This document shows, piece by piece, positions 1-8,436 of a stretch of 14,562 bases of DNA. The DNA lies in the NCBI GenBank assembly GCA_015489255.1, contig WGAD01000301.1, forward strand, positions 1 to 14,562, given 5' to 3'. Position numbers and translations under genes: made by a program. The stretch comes from Anaerolineales bacterium (lineage in GTDB: Bacteria > Chloroflexota > Anaerolineae > Anaerolineales > Villigracilaceae). The notes beneath the pieces are model-generated. The model did no database searches. It saw only the letters and a list, made by a program, of their open reading frames with translations, and had not been told where the DNA came from. Positions within the stretch are counted from its first letter, which is position 1; each line of letters opens with the position of its first letter.

Positions 1-299
<299 letters not shown>

Positions 300-319
300 G
301 CAACCGCTCCTCAACAAAG

Positions 320-350
320 ACGGGCTGTCCCGCAGGGCAGCCCGTTTTTT
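320..350 (+). terminator. Rho-independent terminator after rpoC
   Basis: An 8-bp perfect stem (ACGGGCTG at 320-327 pairing with CAGCCCGT at 338-345) is followed by a run of six T at 345-350. The inner CCC/GGG can extend the stem if one T bulges out. It lies about 20 bases after the rpoC stop codon, the expected position for the end of that transcript. Confidence 0.9.
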
Positions 351-383
351 GGTACAATCCGCTCTTGCGTGTTGAAAAACAGG

Positions 384-389
384 TATAAT
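384..389 (+). promoter_or_regulatory. Putative -10 box for the topoisomerase gene
   Basis: A perfect TATAAT sits at 384-389, 50 bases before the ATG at 440 and downstream of the rpoC terminator. No good -35 lies at 16-18 bases. TTGAAA at 372-377 is too close (6 bases), and only weak matches occur near 361-368. It could be a promoter with a weak -35, and a start site near 396 would give a leader of about 45 bases. Support is positional plus the consensus -10 only. Confidence 0.45.
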
Positions 390-439
390 CCATTAGAACG
401 TTTTTTCTAAACGCAAATTCTGCCAGAAACGAGGCGTTC

Positions 440-2896
440 ATGACCCCTGAAACCTACCCCGTCGTTTTGATTGAGCAAGAAATGCAGCAGGCTTACCTGG
501 ATTACGCCATGAGCGTGATCGTAGCCCGCGCCTTGCCCGATGCCCGCGACGGCCTGAAGCCTGTGCAGCGGCGCATTTTATACGCCATGTATGACATGGG
601 GCTGCGGCCCGATTCCGCTTTCAAAAAATCGGCCCGCATCGTCGGCGAGGTGCTGGGCAAATATCACCCTCACGGCGATATGGCGGTGTACGATGCGATG
701 GCCCGCATGGCGCAATCTTTTTCCATGCGCTACCCGCTCGTCGACGGACAGGGCAACTTCGGCTCAGTGGATGGCGATCCGCCGGCGGCCATGCGCTACA
801 CCGAGGCGCGCCTGACTTCGGCGGCGTTGGAGTTGCTGCGCGAGATTCCCAAGGGCACGGTGGACTTTCTGGCAAATTTCGATGACAGTTTGCAAGAGCC
901 GGTGGTGTTGCCAGCCTCCCTGCCAAACCTGCTGGTCAATGGCGCCACGGGCATCGCCGTTGGCATGTCTACCAGTATTCCGCCGCACAACCTGGCCGAG
1001 GTGATCGACGCCTTGATCTACATGCTGGAGCGCTGGGAGCGCCTGGACGAGGTCGCCATCGGCGACTTGATGAAATTCATCCAGGGGCCAGATTTCCCCA
1101 CGGGCGGCCTTCTGCTGGACGACGGCGCCAGCGGCCTGGAGCAGGCCTACGCTGCCGGGCGGGGCAAGGTGACTATGCAAGCCCGCGTTCACGTGGAAGA
1201 AATGGAACGCGGCAAGCGACGCCTGGTCGTGACCGAATTGCCCTACATGGTCAATAAAGCGTCTCTCATCAGCCGCATTGCCGACCTGGTGCGCAATGGC
1301 AAACTGGATGGCATCACAGACCTGCGCGACGAATCCGACCGGCGGGGGATGCGCATTGTCATCGAACTCAATAAGAACACCCGGCCAGAAGCCGTGCTGC
1401 AACAATTATACAAGCGCACGCCGCTGCGCCAGACCCTCAGCATGATTTTGCTGGCGCTGGTGGATGGCGAGCCGCGCATGTTAACGCTCAAGCAAGCCCT
1501 CAAAGTCTATCTCGATCACCGCATCGAAGTCGTCCGCCGGCGCACGCAATTTGACCTGGACAAAGCCGAAAAGCGCGCCCACATCATCGCTGGCCTGCTG
1601 ATTGCGCTCGACAACCTCGATGAAGTGATCGCCACCATCCGCCGCGCGCCAGATGCCGACACCGCCCGCAAGCGCCTGATGCGCAAATTCAAGCTCACTG
1701 AAACCCAGGCTACCGCCATCCTCGATATGCAGCTCCGCCGCCTGGCCGCGCTGGAGCGCAAGAAACTCAAGCAAGAATACGCTGAACTGAAGAAAACCAT
1801 CCGCGCCTTGCGCACGCTGCTGAAATACCCCAAAAAGATGCGCGCCTTGATTGCCGAAGAATTGCTCGCCGTCAAAGAAACCTACGGCGATCGGCGGCGC
1901 ACGCAGGTCATCCGCCTGGAAGAAGGGGTGGATAAATCGGAGGTGCTGACCGCCGATCAGGCGATCGCCGATCGGGAAGTTTGGGTGACGGTCGATGCCG
2001 CTGGCCGCCTGGCGCGCATTCCGGCGGAACGCACACTCCGCCGCAGCGGGAGCGAGGCGCCGCAGCGCCTCGCTCGGGCGCGGACGACGGATACCCTCTA
2101 CCTGGTCACTGAGGGAGGGAAGGCAGCTGCCCTGCCGGTTCACACCTTGCCGGAGGCCGAAAAACCCTCGCAGGGGACGCCCTGGAGCGCCATTACCCCG
2201 CTTAAACAAGCGGAAGCGCTGGCGGCGATCTTCACCTTGCCTGCTGATCGCGGTCCACTGCAAGGCGACCACTATCTGCTGACGGTCACCCGTGGGGGGA
2301 TGGTCAAGAAAAGCCCCCTGACCGACGTCCCCGGGCCTTCTGCCCAACCCTTCCGCCTGGCGCGCGTGAACGATGGCGATCAACTGGGCTGGGTGTTGCT
2401 AACAGACGGGAAACAGCACATTGCGCTGGTCAGCAACGCCGGCATGGGCATTCGGTTTGCGGAAAAAGATGTCCGACCGATGGGCCTGGCCGCAGCAGGC
2501 GTCAACGGGATGAAGCTTGGCGTGGGAGAGTTTGTGGTTGGCGCGGTACTGGCCCCGGACGATGCCGCTCTTTTGCTGGTCGCCGATGACGGGTACGGCA
2601 AACGTCTGCCGGCGCGCGAATTCCCCGTGCAAGGACGATACGGGAAGGGCGTTCAGGCCTGGAAACGAACGGGGCAACGACAACTGGTGGGAGTGGTGAC
2701 GGGCAAAAATACCTTGCGCGTGACCGCACACCTGAAGAAACGCGCTGCAAAAATGGCCCGTCTGGACGCCGCACCGCTCAGCAAACGCAGCGCCGCGCGC
2801 GGCGCCCGGGTTTTCGAGGTCGGCGCCGATGACCGCGTCTTGTTCCTCACCACCCCCTGGGATTGGGAATCTTTTGTCAGGATGTTCAGAAAATAA
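440..2896 (+). CDS. gyrA: DNA topoisomerase (ATP-hydrolysing) subunit A, GyrA/ParC family
   Basis: An 818-aa type IIA topoisomerase A subunit, which cleaves and religates the DNA gate in partnership with a GyrB/ParE ATPase. The winged-helix breakage domain contains [18 protein letters not shown] (residues 75-92) and [10 protein letters not shown] with the catalytic tyrosine at Tyr120 (E. coli GyrA Tyr122). The tower and coiled-coil gate span roughly 190-490, and a C-terminal beta-pinwheel runs from about 500 to 818. Length is normal for the family. The ATG at 440 is supported by GAGG at 431-434 and by an N-terminus that aligns with family starts. Two oddities: Met81 replaces the serine equivalent to E. 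coli Ser83, and blade 1 has RRSGSEAP (534-541) instead of a GyrA box. A box-like QGRYGKG occurs late, at 731-737. It may therefore work as topoisomerase IV rather than gyrase; the symbol is a family-level call. Confidence 0.93.
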   Translation: MTPETYPVVLIEQEMQQAYLDYAMSVIVARALPDARDGLKPVQRRILYAMYDMGLRPDSAFKKSARIVGEVLGKYHPHGDMAVYDAMARMAQSFSMRYPLVDGQGNFGSVDGDPPAAMRYTEARLTSAALELLREIPKGTVDFLANFDDSLQEPVVLPASLPNLLVNGATGIAVGMSTSIPPHNLAEVIDALIYMLERWERLDEVAIGDLMKFIQGPDFPTGGLLLDDGASGLEQAYAAGRGKVTMQARVHVEEMERGKRRLVVTELPYMVNKASLISRIADLVRNGKLDGITDLRDESDRRGMRIVIELNKNTRPEAVLQQLYKRTPLRQTLSMILLALVDGEPRMLTLKQALKVYLDHRIEVVRRRTQFDLDKAEKRAHIIAGLLIALDNLDEVIATIRRAPDADTARKRLMRKFKLTETQATAILDMQLRRLAALERKKLKQEYAELKKTIRALRTLLKYPKKMRALIAEELLAVKETYGDRRRTQVIRLEEGVDKSEVLTADQAIADREVWVTVDAAGRLARIPAERTLRRSGSEAPQRLARARTTDTLYLVTEGGKAAALPVHTLPEAEKPSQGTPWSAITPLKQAEALAAIFTLPADRGPLQGDHYLLTVTRGGMVKKSPLTDVPGPSAQPFRLARVNDGDQLGWVLLTDGKQHIALVSNAGMGIRFAEKDVRPMGLAAAGVNGMKLGVGEFVVGAVLAPDDAALLLVADDGYGKRLPAREFPVQGRYGKGVQAWKRTGQRQLVGVVTGKNTLRVTAHLKKRAAKMARLDAAPLSKRSAARGARVFEVGADDRVLFLTTPWDWESFVRMFRK

Positions 2897-2900
2897 AGAC

Positions 2901-2928
2901 CCCGCCGCCTGTCAAAGGGCGGCGGGTT
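2901..2928. terminator. Shared bidirectional terminator between convergent genes
   Basis: A perfect 9-bp GC stem (CCCGCCGCC at 2901-2909 with GGCGGCGGG at 2918-2926, 8-base loop) lies four bases after the stop of the topoisomerase gene. On the plus strand it is followed by TTGGTTTG, a poor T-tract. On the minus strand it is followed by TCTTTATTTT (2899-2890), a better one. It probably ends both the topoisomerase transcript and the radical SAM operon. The right arm is coding for the last codons of the radical SAM gene, whose TGA (2914-2912) lies in the loop. Confidence 0.8.
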
Positions 2929-4417
2929 GGTTTGAGACAGAACGGCTGCGGTCGGTGGTCTCCGTTTGATGGTGGTGAACCAATCGCCGGGCTTCCAGTT
3001 CGAGCAATCGCGGGAAAATCGCCTGGTAAATCTGGCAATTGGGCGAGCGGCTGGCAAAACTTCCCGTGGCGCGTTTGGCTTCCAAAGGGCAGCCGCCGGC
3101 GCAGTAATACCGCCAGGGGCAGTCCGTGCATTCACTCTTTTTATCTGCGGGCACAATCTTGAGCGCAGAGCGGTCGTTGGCAAAGGCCGTGCTGGCCAGT
3201 TGCACGGTTTCCAGAGGGGTGGGGTCGTTCAGGTCGCTGACCGGGCGATGTATGAGCATCTGGCATTGGGCAATCCGCCCGTTGTGATCAAAGACCAGGT
3301 AATTTCTGCCCGCGGAACAAGTGTATTGATGGGTGGAATGGAGATTGGCGCGATCGGTCAAGGCGCCTAACAGGCTCCAGGCGGGAAGATTGGCATCTAT
3401 GATGTCTAAGGATGTCAGGAGTGCCTGAATGATGCGCTCGTCTTCTAAGGCAAGCGCTGTTTGATCTTGGGCGAATATGTTTTCGCGGTAGAGGTTGAAG
3501 GTAAAGCGGTAGCCCTTTTGCAAGAGAAAGGCAACCAGTTCTGGCAGGTGTGAGGCGTTCTTGCCGGTGATGGTAATGTTGATCAACGGCTGGATGCCCA
3601 GGCGGCGGGCCAGCGCCAGATTTTGGCTGATGATCTCAAAGGAGCCGCGTCCATCAGCAAAGTGGCGCTGACTATCGTGCGACGCGCCCAGCCCGTCCAG
3701 GGACACGGCCAGGCGAATGTGATGCTCTTTCAAAAACATCAAGTTGGTTTCATCAAGCAGGGTCCCGTTTGTAATGAGCACGGTCTCCAATGCCAGGCCA
3801 GCTGCTGCCACCCGTTTTTCTGCATAAACCTGGATGGATTGTAAAGTCTGGAAATTAATCAGCGGCTCGCCGCCAGCGTATTTCAGCTTGATCCCGGGGT
3901 AATGATGGCGCTTCGCCTCCTCAATCAGGCGGTCGACAATGCGGATGCCGGTCTCTGAGGACATGCGAGCGGCCGTCTTGTGCAGATAGCAGTAATCGCA
4001 GCGCAGGTTGCAGGCGTTGGTCAGGTGCAGCCAAGCGCTGAGTTGGGTGGGCGCAGCTTCTGGAGTGGGCGCTGGAGGCGGGGTTTGGGCTGGCCAGAGC
4101 AAGCCGCTGGCAGCAGCCTGGGCAATAAACGCTTCTTCCTCTGATGAACAGGGTCTGTAAGGCATGGTGAATCGCTCCCAGATGCGCCGCCCTTCAGCGT
4201 TCAGCACCACCAACGAAGTCGGGCCGTGTGGCAGGAAGAGCGCCGTCCAGTCCGCGTTATGCCAGATGATCTGGTGGGGGGCCTGGTGCCAGGATTGGGC
4301 TGCGATGGTCATGCGATCCGAAGACAAAGTGGGCAGGCTGCAGGCGCAGTCGCAGTCGCAGTCTGGAGTACCGATAAAACTATTTGCGGGCGTTAACATA
4401 AATGGTTTATTCATCAT
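2912..4417 (-). CDS. Radical SAM/SPASM peptide-modifying enzyme with N-terminal Cys-rich tail and RRE-like domain
   Basis: A 501-aa enzyme predicted to use S-adenosylmethionine and a 4Fe-4S cluster to modify a peptide or protein. Layout: an N-terminal tail (1-40) with CDCDCAC at 20-26; a PqqD-like segment at about 45-108 with the VLNAEGRRIW signature, likely a RiPP recognition element; a Pro/Ala linker (110-125); the radical SAM barrel with CNLRCDYC (Cys136, 140, 143) and the GGEP motif at 182-185; and a complete seven-Cys SPASM domain (Cys367, Gly380, Cys385, Cys430, 433, 439, 443, 461), which normally holds two further clusters. It starts immediately after the TGA of the upstream STAND gene. 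AGGAAG at 4421-4426 lies inside that gene, and the second of two adjacent ATGs (4414-4412) has the better spacing. The RRE-SPASM layout is that of RiPP maturases, though anaerobic sulfatase-maturase relatives share the core. The substrate is unknown. Confidence 0.9.
   Translation of the reverse strand: MMNKPFMLTPANSFIGTPDCDCDCACSLPTLSSDRMTIAAQSWHQAPHQIIWHNADWTALFLPHGPTSLVVLNAEGRRIWERFTMPYRPCSSEEEAFIAQAAASGLLWPAQTPPPAPTPEAAPTQLSAWLHLTNACNLRCDYCYLHKTAARMSSETGIRIVDRLIEEAKRHHYPGIKLKYAGGEPLINFQTLQSIQVYAEKRVAAAGLALETVLITNGTLLDETNLMFLKEHHIRLAVSLDGLGASHDSQRHFADGRGSFEIISQNLALARRLGIQPLINITITGKNASHLPELVAFLLQKGYRFTFNLYRENIFAQDQTALALEDERIIQALLTSLDIIDANLPAWSLLGALTDRANLHSTHQYTCSAGRNYLVFDHNGRIAQCQMLIHRPVSDLNDPTPLETVQLASTAFANDRSALKIVPADKKSECTDCPWRYYCAGGCPLEAKRATGSFASRSPNCQIYQAIFPRLLELEARRLVHHHQTETTDRSRSVSNQPAAL
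4346..4363 (-). repeat. (GACTGC)x3 tandem repeat inside the radical SAM gene
   Basis: Read on the coding strand, GACTGC occurs three times in direct tandem and is followed by GCCTGC, a one-base variant. Each unit encodes Asp-Cys, so the repeat creates the DCDCDCAC tract near the N-terminus of the radical SAM protein. Six-base units can expand or contract without shifting frame. Confidence 0.95.
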
Positions 4418-7400
4418 TCACTTCCTAAGTACCCATACATCTTGCGGCCCGAAGCGATCGTACAAAAAGGTGCGCAACGTGGACCATCGTTTGGCGCCAA
4501 AGCCGTATAATTTTTCGATTTCCAGGGTGTGGTGATAGATTGCTGGCAAAAAGTCACGTCGGTAATTCGGTGTTTCTGTGATCCTGGAGAAGATATTTCT
4601 TTCGGCTCTGTGCAAGTCATATGAATTGTCGCCTAGAATCTTATTATATTCCAGTGATCGCAACCAGTGATGCACGGCGTTTTGCAAAGTGTTCTCGGCA
4701 TAATCCCTGGCTGTCTGCCTGGCGGCTTGTGCCAGATGAGTTCTTGACAAGAGCATCTCTAGCTTGGCCAGGACTTTCCAGAGCATCAAGTTTGCTTTGA
4801 ATTTCTCAATTTCAGGCGCTGAACGATAGGCGCCATCAGCGAAGTCCAGCCGGTATGCAACGGGGATATGGGCGTAAATCAGCGTGGCCAAATCATGAAT
4901 TCTCTTCTGTAAAATACGCACGTCCTCTTCCGTCCGGTCCTTCCTGCGCGTTTTTTGATAGTACCAGTGCCAACCCAGGTTGGTCAAGGCCCATAGTGGC
5001 CAGAATGGCGAGGGCAGGTTTTGGATGTGTTCTTCCAGAGCCGGTCGCCAGGCCTGGACATCTCGCCTGCTGTGGTAAGGAATGCCCGCTGCCTTCAGGA
5101 AGTAATGCTCGGCCGTGTCGCTGGCCGCCTGGCGGTGACGCGGTTCTCCCTTGGTTTTATACAGCGCCCAGGCAACTTCACGCCACAGGCTGCCCAGTTC
5201 ATTGTTGGTTTCCAGCACCCCCAGTTTATTTTCTTTCCCTGCGAACAGTTCCAACGCACCCGGGTGATCTTTGAATTTGCGGGACCATCGCCATGCCTGG
5301 TCGTCTCTTGAAATCCTTATGATTTTTTCCCTGTCATCCGAAGTGCCGACATAGTAGAGCGCCTCCGGCAGGAAGTCTTTCCAGGCCGCGCGCTGCCGGG
5401 CCTCGGCCTTCTCGTTCCAGCGGTAGCGCTGAATTCGCCCCAGGTTCAGGCGGATCCAGCCTTCCATGATGGGGTTCGGGTTTTGCCGGATATATTCCAG
5501 GGCTGTTTCGGCTGCTTGCTGTGCCTCTGCATATCTTTTGTCCATAAGGTGCAGGACGGATAGCACGTTATATACTCGCGCCAGCAGATAGGGGTTATCG
5601 CTGCGCTCGGCCCGCAGGAGGGCTTCTTCAATATGGCCATAGGCCGCCCGGTTGTGCTCGGCCATTTTTTCGGCATAGGCCAGGTTAATCAGCACGCCGC
5701 TGGCGCTGTCGGTCTCTAACCAACGGTACTCTGCCATGGCGCGGTGGTAGTGTTCCATGGCCGGGTAAATCCGGTCTTCCTGGCGGGCGATGTAGCCCAG
5801 GTAGTTGTGGGCATTGGCTCGAATGGCGCGGTGGGCGTTGGTTGTTTGAGAAATCTTCTCGAGGTTTTGCAATACTTGATTCAAGCGATTTTTGGCGGTT
5901 TCAAAATCCCCCTGCTTGGTCGCCAGGATGCCTTGCAAAAGCGGTTTGTGCAGCGAGGTATAGAACCCGGTGCGGAATGTGGTTTGTTCCAGTTTGTCAA
6001 GGGCCGGCTGGTATTCGCGTCTGGACAATCCCAGTTCTTCGATTCGCATCGCATCCCGGTCGTCTCGCACGTGTTGCCAGGCAGGACGTACCTGGTCGGC
6101 GGGTTTCTCTTGCAGAGTATGCCAGGTCTCATTGAGGATCGCCCGCATATAACCTTTCGATCCTGATGAAAATGCGTCATTGCGCAGCACGTAATAGTCA
6201 CTGAAAGCCTGTTCGGGGTCCATCCATATTTGATAGTGTAACTTTTCGACACGAAGGTTCCAGCGCTGCTGAATTAAAAAACCGTATTGTTTGGTGGTCA
6301 GCTGTCGCTCGATGGCATTGATTTGGACATCATAGTATTGTTGTACGGTTTCATACCAGGAAGCCAGGCTTTCTTCTGGCAGAGGAACATGCTCTCGGAA
6401 AATGCGGTATAGCTCATCATGCAGAAAGTAGGGCCGGGCATAACCAGCGCCGCGGTATTTGACAATGGCCAACGTTTTCAAATAGTTGAGGATGTTTTGA
6501 GCTTTCTCTTCAGAAATCTTCATCAAGCTGGATAGCAAGGCTGCGTTGCCGCCCTTTGGCAGATAGGCCAGCCACATCAAGGCCCGGCTGACCGGGTAAT
6601 CTGCGTTGACGAGGTGATCAGCAGCCTGCCAATCAAAAGAATCTGGCGAAACATTGTCGGGAAGATTCCCGGTAACGCGCAGCATATCCGCCACCAGGGC
6701 CAGGTGCAGAGGGTGGCCGCCTGTAATCCGATGGATTTCCTCCGGTGTTTTTTTCTCCAGCAACCTGCGGAGATGGCGCGCCCCTCTGGGGTCGATCTCT
6801 TCAACTTCTTGTGCAACATGCTGCAGGTAATCTTCAGCATGTTGGGCTGATAGCGGACTTAATGTGTAAACCTTTAGCGTGAAATTGTCTTGCACAGGGA
6901 GGTTTTCCAAGAAAGTATTCGGGTTGCCGAAGACGTCTTGTGGTCGTCCGGCGGCGAACACCACCACCTTCCCTTTGAGTTGGGGCAGAATGTCTATCAA
7001 CCAGTTCTCGGCCGAGCTTTCCAGCTTTTTCAGGGCGGCAAAGCGCTCCAGGGTGTCCAGGAAAATCAGCACAGGGTGGCGACTGCTGACGCGGTTCAGG
7101 TCCTTTAGCCACTGCTGAACGGCCTCAGCTTCCAGGGCTTCGGCCTGAGCCGGGTTGTGCGCCTGCAATGCCTGGTCTCGCTTGCGCATGGCTGCGCGAA
7201 AATTTTGGAAGACATGGTTGGGAAAGGTGTTGGCAATGGCCTGGGCCAGGCCAAACGGCGTTTGGTAATCCAGATGATACAGATCTACCAAACCGTCGGA
7301 TATCAGCCAGTCTATCCTGCCCTCTGCCGCAAATTGGGCGCGCAGGGTTTGCAACAGGTAGGTTTTTCCGATACCGCCCGGCCCTTGCAGGTAAATCAGG

Positions 7401-7531
7401 GTTGGGTGTGCCGATTTTTGGCTGCTTTTTACCTGGTCTTTTATTTTTGCGATTAGCTGATCGCGGCCCAGCAGCCGGATGGCTTGTGTGCCCAGCAAGG
7501 CGCTGAACTGAGATGTCGAGACGGGGGTCAT
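4418..7531 (-). CDS. STAND-type NTPase with TPR repeats
   Basis: A 1037-aa soluble signal-transduction NTPase. The N-terminus has an LLGRDQLI lead-in typical of STAND proteins, Walker A GPGGIGKT (50-57), Walker B VLIFLDTLE (154-162), the AAGRP sensor-like motif (193-197) and GGHPL (271-275), the NB-ARC/STAND GxP-like motif. A winged-helix region follows (about 310-380). Helical TPR-like repeats span roughly 520-700, with phrases such as AHNYLGYIARQEDRIYPAME and ARVYNVLSVLHLMDKRYAEA. The last 300 residues are helix-rich and unassigned. Such proteins usually hold ADP in a closed form and oligomerise on sensing a ligand. The ATG overlaps the preceding stop as ATGA, and AGGAGG at 7544-7539 gives ideal 7-base spacing. 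It is the central gene of the cassette and probably the switch. I see no nuclease, protease or DNA-binding effector on it, so the effector may be the adjoining radical SAM enzyme. Motif calls are strong; the role is inferred. Confidence 0.88.
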   Translation of the reverse strand: MTPVSTSQFSALLGTQAIRLLGRDQLIAKIKDQVKSSQKSAHPTLIYLQGPGGIGKTYLLQTLRAQFAAEGRIDWLISDGLVDLYHLDYQTPFGLAQAIANTFPNHVFQNFRAAMRKRDQALQAHNPAQAEALEAEAVQQWLKDLNRVSSRHPVLIFLDTLERFAALKKLESSAENWLIDILPQLKGKVVVFAAGRPQDVFGNPNTFLENLPVQDNFTLKVYTLSPLSAQHAEDYLQHVAQEVEEIDPRGARHLRRLLEKKTPEEIHRITGGHPLHLALVADMLRVTGNLPDNVSPDSFDWQAADHLVNADYPVSRALMWLAYLPKGGNAALLSSLMKISEEKAQNILNYLKTLAIVKYRGAGYARPYFLHDELYRIFREHVPLPEESLASWYETVQQYYDVQINAIERQLTTKQYGFLIQQRWNLRVEKLHYQIWMDPEQAFSDYYVLRNDAFSSGSKGYMRAILNETWHTLQEKPADQVRPAWQHVRDDRDAMRIEELGLSRREYQPALDKLEQTTFRTGFYTSLHKPLLQGILATKQGDFETAKNRLNQVLQNLEKISQTTNAHRAIRANAHNYLGYIARQEDRIYPAMEHYHRAMAEYRWLETDSASGVLINLAYAEKMAEHNRAAYGHIEEALLRAERSDNPYLLARVYNVLSVLHLMDKRYAEAQQAAETALEYIRQNPNPIMEGWIRLNLGRIQRYRWNEKAEARQRAAWKDFLPEALYYVGTSDDREKIIRISRDDQAWRWSRKFKDHPGALELFAGKENKLGVLETNNELGSLWREVAWALYKTKGEPRHRQAASDTAEHYFLKAAGIPYHSRRDVQAWRPALEEHIQNLPSPFWPLWALTNLGWHWYYQKTRRKDRTEEDVRILQKRIHDLATLIYAHIPVAYRLDFADGAYRSAPEIEKFKANLMLWKVLAKLEMLLSRTHLAQAARQTARDYAENTLQNAVHHWLRSLEYNKILGDNSYDLHRAERNIFSRITETPNYRRDFLPAIYHHTLEIEKLYGFGAKRWSTLRTFLYDRFGPQDVWVLRK
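4421..4426 (-). promoter_or_regulatory. Ribosome binding site of the radical SAM gene, inside the preceding gene
   Basis: AGGAAG on the minus strand is encoded by the last codons of the STAND gene, three bases before its TGA. It is 3 bases from the first ATG and 6 from the second ATG of the abutting radical SAM gene. With a stop and start in direct contact, translation of the two proteins is very likely coupled. Confidence 0.7.
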
Positions 7532-8436
7532 GCTTTTTCCTCCTGTTGGTCAACCTGTGTTTTGACATTTTCCCAAACATCGGGGTGAAACCGGCGCAGC
7601 CAGGCTTGCAGCAAAGGGCGCAGGGCCGGTTCCCAGACTGGACGCAATTTGTTATCTTCTGTGCGGGTATACAGGCGAATACGGTTGTTTTTCAACAGCG
7701 CCTGAGCCTCCGTGAATTCAAGATCTTTAATGTTGTTTGTTTTGTGGATAAATCGGTGGATGACTTCCTGCAGTCCCTCATCAGATGGAGAAGGGGTGCA
7801 AGTCAGCGCTGCCAGCATGGGCAACCAGGCATCCTGCGCCTCACCGCGCACGGAAAAGACCCTGAGCAGATATTGCCTGAGGCGGACTTCCAAATCGTCT
7901 GGGTTGTCAGCGAACAGGGCGACGACCTCGGGAACATGATGTTCCGTATCAGCGCCAATAAAACGCTGGTATTCAGCAATATTTGTTCCAATTTTCTGAA
8001 AATATTGTCTCGCCCCTTTGGACGTCCAGGCCCCTGGGCGAATCTCGACGGCACTTCCAAGGGTGAGCGGATCTTCGCGGACATCGCGCACTCCCACAAT
8101 GACATGGATTTCTTCATGCTCCCAGAGAAAATCGTCCAGGGCATAGAAATAATCCCGCCATCGCACCTCGTAAGCCGGAGGGTGATCCAGCAGCAGCCCC
8201 ATGTTTCCAGGAGCAAGCAGGTCCTGAATCTCTCTCAAAAAATCTCGCGGGGAATCGACGCTGTGCATCCACGTCTCGAGGTCCAAATAAGGCCAACCGG
8301 TTTGCTGCTTTCGCCTTTGCAGCCACCAGGTTTTGCCATAGCCCGGCGGCGCGATCAGCCGAACGTAGCGGGCCGCAGGCACGGTAAAAGGGTTATGCCT
8401 GTATTCATCAGAAATATGGGGTTTGCTATGTGGCAT
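7528..8436 (-). CDS. Small P-loop ATPase of the STAND/AAA type
   Basis: A 302-aa protein with an intact nucleotide-binding core: Walker A APPGYGKT (29-36), a Walker B-like GLLLD ending at Asp84, and HVIVGVRD (111-118), which resembles the sensor strand of STAND/MalT-like ATPases. The first glycine of the P-loop is replaced by alanine (Ala29), as is common in MalT-like PAGYGKT loops. The remaining C-terminal ~150 residues look like an all-helical lid plus winged helix. No membrane segment or effector domain is visible. Its start overlaps the end of the membrane-protein gene by 11 bases, with AAGGGG about 8 bases upstream. Its stop overlaps the next start by 4 bases, so it is co-translated with both partners. 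It may supply ATPase activity to the neighbouring membrane protein, whose own P-loop is defective. Confidence 0.8.
   Translation of the reverse strand: MPHSKPHISDEYRHNPFTVPAARYVRLIAPPGYGKTWWLQRRKQQTGWPYLDLETWMHSVDSPRDFLREIQDLLAPGNMGLLLDHPPAYEVRWRDYFYALDDFLWEHEEIHVIVGVRDVREDPLTLGSAVEIRPGAWTSKGARQYFQKIGTNIAEYQRFIGADTEHHVPEVVALFADNPDDLEVRLRQYLLRVFSVRGEAQDAWLPMLAALTCTPSPSDEGLQEVIHRFIHKTNNIKDLEFTEAQALLKNNRIRLYTRTEDNKLRPVWEPALRPLLQAWLRRFHPDVWENVKTQVDQQEEKA

Noticed and set aside
372..377. TTGAAA as the -35 for the TATAAT at 384
   Set aside because: A spacing of 6 bases is incompatible with a sigma70-type promoter.
1481..2383. A 300-codon open frame on the minus strand inside the topoisomerase gene
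   Set aside because: It is a shadow of a conserved GC-rich coding sequence, with no motif and no sensible ribosome site.
4310..4312. Internal ATG (Met36) as the true start of the radical SAM gene, leaving the Cys tail out
   Set aside because: There is no ribosome site before it and no stop in between. The upstream start is coupled to the preceding gene with AGGAAG, so the tail is most likely translated as part of the enzyme.
7168..7506. Plus-strand frames opposite the STAND Walker region
   Set aside because: They are antisense shadows without motifs, and the minus-strand gene is unambiguous.
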